DNA from: Phycisphaerales bacterium
GTDB lineage: Bacteria; Planctomycetota; Phycisphaerae; Sedimentisphaerales; Anaerohalosphaeraceae
Reading direction: 5' to 3'
Length of the DNA: 6,562 bases
Assembly: GCA_011055475.1 (NCBI GenBank)
Contig: DSDH01000714.1
Location: forward strand, 1-6,562
Below the pieces are notes generated by a model. That model had not been told where the DNA came from, made no database searches, and saw only the letters and a program-made list of their open reading frames with translations. Shown here piece by piece: positions 1 through 4,938 of this stretch. Position numbers and translations under genes: made by a program. Every line of letters begins with the position of its first letter. Position 1 is the first letter of the stretch.

Positions 1-13
1 CGCGGATCGGGGT

Positions 14-1444
14 CTACGGACTGGCGCGATCGTTGAGGGCCCAGTCGTAGGAGATGTACGTCACGGTGAAGGTTCGGTTGAGCAGATAATCGGCCTGGGC
101 CTCGGGCAGGTGGTCGAACACGAAGTTCAGGTACGCCCGGACGTCGTCGGGCTGATGGCGGAAGCGGCGAACCTGGCCATACTTGGCGATGCACGTATCC
201 TTGTACCAGATGAACATGTCGCTCAGTTGAACGACGCCCGCGTCGCGGTCGATCCGCAGGCCGCGCGGGCTCTTCAGGAACCGTCGCACCTGCTCATCCA
301 CCTGCTTGTCCAGCCGGTCCGGGTAGTACGGCTCGGTCCGCAGGAACCCCGCGCCCCGCGTCGCGTGCGACAGGGCGAACATATACCGCACATCCCCGAA
401 CTGCTTGAGCAGCCGGTCCCGCTCCATCTCGGTGAGGCTGTATTCCCGCTCGACGAGGCGGAAGTAGACCTTCGTCCGCGCCCCCGGAATCTGCATGATC
501 CCGTTGGGGTACATGAGGTTGAACGGCCAGCGCGGCTTGATCGGGTAGTTGTCCACCACCACGCGCAGGGCGCAGATATTGTGGGCGTTGATCCAGAAGG
601 CGGCCTTCTCCGCGGTCTCCCACTGCTCATACTCGGCCAGCTTGATGGCCTCCATGGCGTTCTGCACACCAATCAGATCGAGACGCTTGCGCCGCAGCTC
701 GAAATAGTCCACGTCACCCTTGTCGTCCACGTAGGTCTTGAGCAGCGCCGCATAGCCCTCGTAAAAGGCCTTCCAGTCCTTGTGCCACTTCGTTTCGGGT
801 TCGGGCGCGGGTGTGGGCTCGACGGCCGGCGGCGGCCCGGGCTTGGCCGTCTCGGGTGGCGTCGTTTCGGCCTCCGGGTCGGCAGTGGCTTCTCGTTTGT
901 CCGATGGCGTGGCCGACCGGCCAGCCTCCGATGCTTTCGTCGCCTCATCCGAGGCCGTCGCGTCGGTCGTGGTCGCTGCCTCCTCGCCGGCCGATTCGTC
1001 CACCTCGTTCCGCTCCTCCGGTGGTTCGGCAATGGCGGTCACCCCATCGGTCTCCGGCTCGGCGGGCTCCGTCACCTCGACTGTGGGCTCGGTCTTGGAG
1101 CCCTGAACCTCGGGGTCCGGGGGTCGATCCTCTGGGTCGGCGGTCTGGGAGGGGGCCGTTACAGGCGCAACAGTGTCAGCTTCGCTGGCCCCCCTATCCG
1201 TATCGGACGGCTCATCTGTACCGGTGGGTTCGGTTCGTGTGTTCATGTCGGGCGCCGGTCGCGGGCTCGTCGCGTCGTAGCCGCTGGGCTGCTCCGGAAC
1301 CGGCTCATACACGCCGGATAGACCCGGACCGCCGGACTGAGAAGCCGAATTATCAACCAGCGGCGTCGCTTCGCGATCGACGGGCCGGCAACCCCCCAGC
1401 CCAAGCACTACGGAGAACGCAAGTATCAAGAAACATCGAGACAT
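14..1444 (-). CDS. DUF547 domain lipoprotein with long acidic Pro/Thr/Glu-rich linker
   Basis: Predicted exported lipoprotein of 476 residues; the function of DUF547 is not established. A hydrophobic signal peptide ends in a lipobox with Cys19 (LGLGGC). Residues about 25-218 are a disordered-looking linker rich in Pro, Glu, Thr, Ala and Asp, with no predicted fold. Residues about 225-470 match DUF547 by eye: AFWINAHN at 282-289, LTEMERDRLL at 337-346, FALSHATRGAGF at 356-367, VQLSDMFIWYKD at 405-416 and the terminal YDWALND at 466-472. The frame stays open upstream to 1570. I chose ATG at 1444 because the signal peptide starts there, a GAGGGAGGAAG ribosome binding site lies at 1461-1471, and a promoter at 1501-1528 falls inside the longer frame. 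The 16-nt spacing to the ATG is rather long. The alternative ATG at 1474 lies upstream of that site and would put a polar stretch before the signal. The gene diverges from the DUF2959 operon. Family call is confident, role unknown. Confidence 0.9.
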   Translation of the reverse strand: MSRCFLILAFSVVLGLGGCRPVDREATPLVDNSASQSGGPGLSGVYEPVPEQPSGYDATSPRPAPDMNTRTEPTGTDEPSDTDRGASEADTVAPVTAPSQTADPEDRPPDPEVQGSKTEPTVEVTEPAEPETDGVTAIAEPPEERNEVDESAGEEAATTTDATASDEATKASEAGRSATPSDKREATADPEAETTPPETAKPGPPPAVEPTPAPEPETKWHKDWKAFYEGYAALLKTYVDDKGDVDYFELRRKRLDLIGVQNAMEAIKLAEYEQWETAEKAAFWINAHNICALRVVVDNYPIKPRWPFNLMYPNGIMQIPGARTKVYFRLVEREYSLTEMERDRLLKQFGDVRYMFALSHATRGAGFLRTEPYYPDRLDKQVDEQVRRFLKSPRGLRIDRDAGVVQLSDMFIWYKDTCIAKYGQVRRFRHQPDDVRAYLNFVFDHLPEAQADYLLNRTFTVTYISYDWALNDRASP

Positions 1445-1500
1445 TCGCCGACTTTCCCAGCTTCCTCCCTCCATCCTGAAACCTGAACGCCCAAACTTGT

Positions 1501-1528
1501 ATAATAACCGCGGGCGGACCGATTTCAA
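1501..1528 (-). promoter_or_regulatory. Candidate sigma70-type promoter for the DUF547 gene
   Basis: Read on the minus strand, TTGAAA (1523-1528, 5 of 6 to the -35 consensus) is followed after 16 bp by TATTAT (1501-1506, 5 of 6 to the -10 consensus). Transcription would start near 1494, giving a leader of about 50 nt that contains the ribosome binding site at 1461-1471. It also supports the start at 1444 over the longer open frame. Found by eye; the sigma factor preference of this organism is not known. Confidence 0.5.
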
Positions 1529-1581
1529 CCCCGAACCCCGTCTCGTCGTCGCCGTGCCTGTCAAATACATACCTCTCTAGT

Positions 1582-1605
1582 CGTAAACGGGTTCGCCGTT
1601 TCACG
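1582..1605. repeat. Inverted repeat, 9-bp stem with one bulge and 5-nt loop
   Basis: AAACGG (1585-1590) and CCGTTT (1596-1601) flank the loop GTTCG. CGT (1582-1584) pairs with ACG (1603-1605) after skipping one C at 1602. No T-tract follows on either strand, so it does not look like an intrinsic terminator. It lies between the two divergent promoters. The overlapping segment GTTCGCC (1591-1597) can instead pair with GGCGAAC (1615-1621), so two mutually exclusive folds are possible. Confidence 0.4.
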
Positions 1606-1641
1606 GTTCTTCGAGGCGAACGGGTTGTTTCGATGCCTGCT

Positions 1642-1679
1642 GTATCGGCCGATTCGGTCCCGCGCATAATCGCCGATAC
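1642..1679. repeat. Inverted repeat, 12-bp stem with one bulge and 13-nt loop
   Basis: GTATCGG-C-CGATT (1642-1654) pairs with AATCGCCGATAC (1668-1679), leaving a single unpaired C at 1649. This is the longest stem in the window. No T-run follows, so a rho-independent terminator is unlikely. TATCGG occurs again at 1717-1722. It may be a protein-binding dyad or part of a structured RNA; the sequence alone does not decide. Confidence 0.5.
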
Positions 1680-1723
1680 CGGATTACGCCCCCCCAAGCA
1701 CCTGGCCGGCCCCTGCTATCGGA

Positions 1724-1752
1724 CCCGCTTGCAGGTCAGACCTCGTTGCGGG
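1724..1752. promoter_or_regulatory. Candidate operator-like dyad upstream of the DUF2959-M48 operon
   Basis: The dyad is centred on A1738. The inner arms AGGTC (1733-1737) and GACCT (1739-1743) and the outer arms CCCGC (1724-1728) and GCGGG (1748-1752) are both perfectly symmetric about the same base, separated by unpaired 4-bp segments. Two arm pairs sharing one centre suits a dimeric regulator. Its right edge is 35 bp before the -35 hexamer at 1788. No regulator gene is visible nearby. Confidence 0.35.
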
Positions 1753-1787
1753 ACGGCGCATGGACAGAATGCAGCCGTGCCTGCCGC

Positions 1788-1816
1788 TGGACACGGTCAT
1801 GGGCCGGCGGTAGACT
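1788..1816 (+). promoter_or_regulatory. Candidate sigma70-type promoter for the DUF2959-M48 operon
   Basis: TGGACA (1788-1793, 5 of 6 to the -35 consensus) is followed after exactly 17 bp by TAGACT (1811-1816, 4 of 6 to the -10 consensus). Transcription would start near 1823, giving a leader of about 39 nt before the DUF2959 start, with a strong ribosome binding site. Found by eye. Confidence 0.45.
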
Positions 1817-1861
1817 GTACGTGGCATGGTAGAGGAACCCACGTTTCGAACGGAGGCGACC

Positions 1862-2506
1862 ATGAAGCGATGCGTGTGGATGATCGGGGCCTTGGCCGTC
1901 CTGGCCGGCTGCCGAACGATATACTACGATACGATGGAGGCCTTCGGGCATCCCAAACGGCAGATTCTCTCCAGCCGCGTCCAGGATGCCCAGGAATCCC
2001 AGGTCGAGGCCAAGGAGCAATTCCAGTCCGCCCTGGAACGGTTCCGTTCCGTAGTCGAGGTCTCGGGCGGTTCGTTGGAGGAAAAGTACGAACAAGTCCG
2101 CACCGAATACGAAAAGAGTAAAAAGGTCGCCGAGACGGTCAATCGCCGCATCGCTTCCGTCAAAGACGTGGCCGGCGCCCTCTTCGATGAGTGGGCCGAT
2201 GAGCTGGATGAGTACAGCAGCGATCAGCTTCGCGCCGCCAGCCAGGTCAAACTGGAGCAGACGCGCGCGGCCTACACCCGAATGATCGGCATGATGGACG
2301 CGGCCTCAGCCAGGATGGACCCGGTGTTGCGGGCGTTGTACGACCAAGTGCTGTTCCTGAAGCACAATCTCAACGCCCAGGCGATCGCGGCCGTCCGTGA
2401 ACAGTTGGTGTGGGTTGAGCACAGCACCGAGGCCCTGCTGGCCGACATGGAGCGGTCCATCGCCGAGGCTGAATCGTTCATGCAAAGGCTGTCTGATGAG
2501 GAGTAA
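1862..2506 (+). CDS. DUF2959 family lipoprotein
   Basis: Predicted lipoprotein of 214 residues matching DUF2959, a family of unknown function. The signal peptide ends in a lipobox with Cys17 (VLAGC). The family-like N-terminal segment YYDTMEAFGHPKRQIL follows at 21-36. The rest is almost wholly helical and charged: QVEAKEQFQSALERF at 47-61, a Lys/Glu-rich stretch at 73-100, and LNAQAIAAVREQL at 170-182, which suggests a helical bundle or coiled coil. ATG at 1862 is chosen over the in-frame start at 1826 because it begins the signal peptide and has GGAGG at 1852-1856 with 5-nt spacing. The gene ends 4 bp before the M48 peptidase gene and holds that gene's ribosome binding site, so the two are very likely co-transcribed. 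The family call rests on recalled motifs; the role is unknown, though anchoring at the envelope next to a protease hints at a substrate, adaptor or partner. Confidence 0.88.
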   Translation: MKRCVWMIGALAVLAGCRTIYYDTMEAFGHPKRQILSSRVQDAQESQVEAKEQFQSALERFRSVVEVSGGSLEEKYEQVRTEYEKSKKVAETVNRRIASVKDVAGALFDEWADELDEYSSDQLRAASQVKLEQTRAAYTRMIGMMDAASARMDPVLRALYDQVLFLKHNLNAQAIAAVREQLVWVEHSTEALLADMERSIAEAESFMQRLSDEE

Positions 2507-2510
2507 GGTT

Positions 2511-3323
2511 ATGAGACACGTATTGCTTACCATCCTGGTTGTGATGTCCGCCGGCTTGTCCAGCGGCTGTTCCCGGGTGGCGGTCAGTAACCGTCGCCAG
2601 CTCAACCTCATCCCCGACAGCCTTATCCTCTCGCTGAGCCTGCAACAATATGATGCGTTCCTGGCCGAGGCCAAGATCAGCGACAACGCCACACAAAAGG
2701 CCCTGGTCGAGCGGGTCGGCCGACGTATCCAGGGCGCCGTCGAGCAGTACTTTGCCGACATCGGCCGGGCTGAGGAATTGACCGACTACCAGTGGCAGTT
2801 CACCCTTATCGAGAGTCCGGAGCAAAACGCCTGGGTCCTGCCCGGAGGCAAGGTCGTCGTATACACGGGGTTGCTTCCGATCACGCAGAATGAGGTGGGG
2901 CTGGCCACGGTCCTGGGCCACGAAATCGCCCACGCCGTCGCGGATCATGGCGGTGAGCGGATGACCCAGGCGTTGCTGGTCGACCTCGGCGGCATGGCCC
3001 TCGACAAGGCCTTGCAGCAACGGCCCGACACGACCCGCGAACTGTTTTCGTCGGCCTACGGCACCACCACCAACGTCGCTGTCATCCTGCCCTTCAGCCG
3101 CCTTCAGGAGAGCGAGGCCGACCGCCTGGGCCTGATCTTCATGGCCATGGCCGGTTACGATCCGCGATCCGCCGTGGATTTCTGGCAACGGATGGCCGCC
3201 GCCAGCGAGGGATCACAGCAGGTCCCCGTCCTGCTGAGCACGCACCCGACCAACGAGCGCCGCATCCGGGATATTCAGAAGCACCTGCCCGAGGCATTGT
3301 CCCATTATAAGCCGCCATCCTGA
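2511..3323 (+). CDS. M48 family zinc metalloprotease lipoprotein (LoiP/BepA/Oma1-like)
   Basis: Predicted membrane-anchored zinc endopeptidase of 270 residues acting at the cell envelope. The signal peptide ends in a lipobox with Cys20 (LSSGC). The catalytic HEIAH motif is at 137-141, with His137 and His141 as zinc ligands and Glu138 as the catalytic base. The ESEAD motif at 200-204 supplies the third ligand (Glu200) and the conserved Asp204. STHP at 243-246 followed by RRI at 250-252 matches the C-terminal signature of this subfamily. NAWVLPGGKVVVYTGLL at 106-122 is the usual strand before the active-site helix. Length is close to LoiP (YggG) of E. coli, also a lipoprotein; BepA is longer, with TPR repeats that are absent here. 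ATG at 2511 is chosen because GAGGAG at 2498-2503 sits 7 nt upstream and the signal peptide begins there; ATG at 2496 would add MRSKV. All key residues are present, so it is probably active. Known relatives degrade misassembled outer-membrane proteins; that role here is inferred. Confidence 0.93.
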   Translation: MRHVLLTILVVMSAGLSSGCSRVAVSNRRQLNLIPDSLILSLSLQQYDAFLAEAKISDNATQKALVERVGRRIQGAVEQYFADIGRAEELTDYQWQFTLIESPEQNAWVLPGGKVVVYTGLLPITQNEVGLATVLGHEIAHAVADHGGERMTQALLVDLGGMALDKALQQRPDTTRELFSSAYGTTTNVAVILPFSRLQESEADRLGLIFMAMAGYDPRSAVDFWQRMAAASEGSQQVPVLLSTHPTNERRIRDIQKHLPEALSHYKPPS

Positions 3324-3329
3324 GTACAA

Positions 3330-3345
3330 CCGGCGGCCCCCGCGG
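3330..3345. other. Small GC-rich hairpin in the convergent gap
   Basis: The 27-bp gap between the M48 stop and the DUF3616 stop contains CCGGCGG (3330-3336) facing CCGCGG (3340-3345): 6 bp with one bulge and a 3-nt loop. It could help end transcription from both sides but has no T-tract on either strand, so the call as a terminator is weak. Confidence 0.2.
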
Positions 3346-3350
3346 ATTCG

Positions 3351-4442
3351 TCACGGCGCGATGTGAAGTCCGCGAAACGTCTTTCGGTTCGGGTCCGTCA
3401 GGAACTTGTTCGGGCAACGTCCGTTGTCCAGCAGTTCACCCTCCATGCACTCGCGGGGGTGGTCCACGTCAATTTCGAGCGTGCCATCGTCGCTCAGGAC
3501 ATACAGGAGGCCGCGCGGCGTCTCGAAGAGCGCCTCCGGCGTGAAATCCTCCGGTTCGTTGAACACGTGAACCGGCTCCGGCGCCTCAGACAACCCGCCG
3601 GACCAGCGGTATAAGACCAAGGCATCCGACCCGTTTCGCGGTCCGGCCACGATGTAGTACGCCCCGCGCGACCGACAGTATTCCATGCTCCGCACACCCA
3701 GTCCCCCCAGGTCCCAGCGAAGGGGCGTGCCGAATCGCGGGGGTCGACCTTCCTCGATGACCTCGTTTGCGTTCAACAAAGGAATCACGACGGCCTCGCG
3801 CCGACCGGTGGCCGCGCTGCGATACGTCGGATTGCGAAGCCCGATCCACAGGGTTTTGCCCTCGGGATCCGCCGCCAGGGCCTCGATATTGAGGCCGCCT
3901 TCCTTGGGTGCCAGGCTCTTTCGCTCGTCCTTGCTCAGGTCCAGTGCACCCAGTCGGGTGAACCGCTCGATGTCCAGGCTCCGCAGGAACGGCGCGTGCA
4001 CCATCTCGAGCACCAGGTTACGATAGGGACGGCCCGCCGGCGTGATCTCAACGCGGTCACCGACCACGTTCACGTCCGTCGCGAAAAACCGATAGCGGTT
4101 CGGCCGCGGCTTGCCGTCCTTGTTCCGCCCATGTGACGTGATCCAGTAAATCCGGTCGCCGACCCGCGTGGCGCCTTCGATGTCCGCTTCCGGGTGATCC
4201 TCTTCACAACCCAGGAACGCACTGACGTCCACCGACAGCACCGGCAGACCCGGCTCATCCAGGCGATACACCCGCAGCACGTTGTTCTCGTCATCGGCAA
4301 CAAGAAAATGGCGATCATCGATCGCCACCGCCGCCGATGCATCACTCGCGCCCCGATACACATCAAAGGACTCCGCCTCGGCCCCACAGGCCCCGCAGGC
4401 CCAAAGGCCCAGAATCACCAAAACTCTCCATGCTGTTCGCAT
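3351..4442 (-). CDS. DUF3616 secreted beta-propeller-like protein
   Basis: Protein of 363 residues matching DUF3616, function unknown. A signal peptide covers about residues 1-20; ACGACGA does not give a clean lipobox, so the protein is probably soluble after cleavage rather than lipidated. Family-like segments appear in order: SDASAAVAIDDRHFLVADDENN at 33-54, ADIEGATRVGDRIYWITSHGRNKDG at 86-110, NIEALAADPEGKTLWIGLRNP at 185-205, and PEALFETPRGLLYVLSDDG at 302-320. These repeated strand pairs of the type 'value, readout, display' suggest a beta-propeller. Cys332 and Cys343 near the C-terminus could form a disulfide. ATG at 4442 has AGGAG at 4450-4454 with 7-nt spacing. The gene converges on the M48 gene and has its own leader carrying a palindrome and a tandem repeat. 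No enzyme activity can be assigned. Family call from recalled motifs; confident that it is a real gene. Confidence 0.88.
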   Translation of the reverse strand: MRTAWRVLVILGLWACGACGAEAESFDVYRGASDASAAVAIDDRHFLVADDENNVLRVYRLDEPGLPVLSVDVSAFLGCEEDHPEADIEGATRVGDRIYWITSHGRNKDGKPRPNRYRFFATDVNVVGDRVEITPAGRPYRNLVLEMVHAPFLRSLDIERFTRLGALDLSKDERKSLAPKEGGLNIEALAADPEGKTLWIGLRNPTYRSAATGRREAVVIPLLNANEVIEEGRPPRFGTPLRWDLGGLGVRSMEYCRSRGAYYIVAGPRNGSDALVLYRWSGGLSEAPEPVHVFNEPEDFTPEALFETPRGLLYVLSDDGTLEIDVDHPRECMEGELLDNGRCPNKFLTDPNRKTFRGLHIAP

Positions 4443-4469
4443 CTCGGTGCTCCTGCCTCGGCTCTCACA

Positions 4470-4500
4470 CGATCTGTCCCCCGCCGCGGGGGTCGGATCG
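4470..4500 (-). promoter_or_regulatory. GC-rich dyad in the DUF3616 leader
   Basis: A perfect palindrome CCCCCGC-C-GCGGGGG spans 4478-4492 and is centred on 4485. Symmetric outer arms CGATC (4470-4474) and GATCG (4496-4500) extend it to 31 bp, with only two non-pairing positions (4475/4495 and 4477/4493). It ends 28 nt ahead of the DUF3616 ATG, between the start and any upstream promoter, and close to the ribosome binding site at 4450-4454. As RNA it would form a very stable hairpin. No T-tract follows on the minus strand, so it is not a standard terminator. It could be an operator, a leader structure affecting translation, or chance in GC-rich DNA. Confidence 0.45.
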
Positions 4501-4518
4501 GCCCGACCAGCCCGACCA
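4501..4518. repeat. Tandem duplication of a 9-bp unit
   Basis: GCCCGACCA occurs twice in direct succession at 4501-4509 and 4510-4518. The CCGACC core of each copy is complementary to GGTCGG at 4491-4496, which overlaps one arm of the adjacent dyad. On the minus-strand transcript these repeats come just before the dyad, so pairing with them would compete with the dyad fold. Confidence 0.6.
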
Positions 4519-4693
4519 TGACCCGAAGCTCGGGGCGTGTCGTAAAGGGTTTCCGCAGTTCAGGATACGGGCCCTTGTCCCATACATAAACAGAGTCTTC
4601 GTGGGCATCGAATGCTGCACTCTCCACGTTGTCGGCCTACGGCAATTGCGTCTTCACGCGCCGACAATCCGTCTCGAACTCGCGACAACGCCC

Positions 4694-4708
4694 GCCCGGT
4701 TTCCGGGC
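4694..4708. repeat. Short perfect hairpin, 6-bp stem with TTT loop
   Basis: GCCCGG (4694-4699) and CCGGGC (4703-4708) flank a TTT loop. Only two T residues follow on the plus strand, and no gene ends just upstream, so a terminator role is doubtful. Confidence 0.25.
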
Positions 4709-4777
4709 TTGAGGCGCCGCGCCCCCGTGCCTGCCGCCCTCCGCCCCGCCGACTGAAGACGGGCCTCCACAAGACGC

Positions 4778-4806
4778 TCAAGAGACCCGCCCGATCGCCC
4801 GATAAT
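4778..4806 (+). promoter_or_regulatory. Weak candidate promoter for the thioredoxin gene
   Basis: GATAAT (4801-4806) matches the -10 consensus at 5 of 6 positions, but the -35 at 17-bp spacing, TCAAGA (4778-4783), matches only 3 of 6. If used, the leader would be about 125 nt long and contain both structures at 4866-4908. No better pair was found closer to the gene. Confidence 0.2.
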
Positions 4807-4865
4807 CACAGCATAGCAGGTCATCATTTCGAAAGGAATGCGTAGGAACCCAAACCGAACAAGGA

Positions 4866-4881
4866 CGTACCTATAGCTACG
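4866..4881. repeat. 16-bp imperfect palindrome ahead of the thioredoxin gene
   Basis: CGTA-C-CTATAG-C-TACG is symmetric except for one C/C pair. Its centre is CTATAG. It directly abuts the hairpin at 4882-4908. It could be an operator half-site pair or part of the leader fold. Confidence 0.35.
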
Positions 4882-4908
4882 CGGGCCCCTGTGTGTCAGC
4901 AGGTCCCG
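4882..4908 (+). promoter_or_regulatory. Candidate leader hairpin of the thioredoxin gene
   Basis: CGGG (4882-4885) pairs with CCCG (4905-4908), and CCTG (4888-4891) with CAGG (4900-4903). A small internal loop (CC opposite T) separates the two stems, and the terminal loop TGTGTCAG has 8 nt. It ends 30 nt before the ATG and 16 nt before the ribosome binding site, which leaves that site free. No T-tract follows. Confidence 0.3.
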
Positions 4909-4938
4909 GACTGAAACCGTTCAAGAGGGAGCAGAATC

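Larger units (their letters stand above)
4443..4938. other. 496-bp divergent intergenic region without a convincing gene
   Basis: Open frames here lack a credible ribosome binding site, a sensible start or any recognised motif. What can be seen is structural: the dyad at 4470-4500, the 9-bp tandem repeat at 4501-4518, an 8-bp inverted repeat TTGTCGGC/GCCGACAA (4629-4636 and 4660-4667), a tight GCCCGG-TTT-CCGGGC hairpin at 4694-4708, an imperfect palindrome at 4866-4881 and a hairpin at 4882-4908. The promoter for the DUF3616 gene must lie here, but I could not find a convincing hexamer pair. Confidence 0.55.

Noticed and set aside
110..1321. Plus-strand open frame of 403 codons opposite the DUF547 gene
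   Set aside because: It is an antisense shadow: low-complexity Arg/Gly/Val-rich translation, no export signal or motif, and the minus frame has clear domain signatures.
1582..1605. Rho-independent terminator
   Set aside because: The stem is good, but neither strand shows a T-tract after it and no gene ends next to it.
1826..1861. In-frame upstream start for the DUF2959 gene
   Set aside because: It would place 12 polar residues before the lipoprotein signal peptide, and the strong GGAGG at 1852-1856 points to the ATG at 1862.
1633..2121. Plus-strand frame of 162 codons running from the divergent gap into the DUF2959 gene
   Set aside because: It overlaps the lipoprotein in another frame, has no ribosome binding site, and crosses the inverted repeats and promoter.
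4415..4627. Minus-strand frame of 70 codons (GTG start) overlapping the DUF3616 start
   Set aside because: Parts look protein-like (SVYVWDKGPYPELRKPF), but there is no ribosome binding site, third-position GC is lower than in the true genes, the frame runs through the palindrome and tandem repeat, and it overlaps the DUF3616 start. A decayed gene remnant cannot be ruled out.
4640..4700. Possible tRNA T-loop (GTTCGAGAC on the minus strand)
   Set aside because: The flanking bases do not form a T-stem, and no acceptor stem or anticodon arm could be built around it.
4337..4845. Overlapping plus-strand frames in the divergent gap
   Set aside because: Translations are Arg/Pro-rich with no motifs, as expected of random frames in GC-rich DNA.
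4872..4877. TATAGC as a -10 element for the thioredoxin gene
   Set aside because: No acceptable -35 lies 16-18 bp upstream, and the hexamer is better explained as the centre of the palindrome at 4866-4881.
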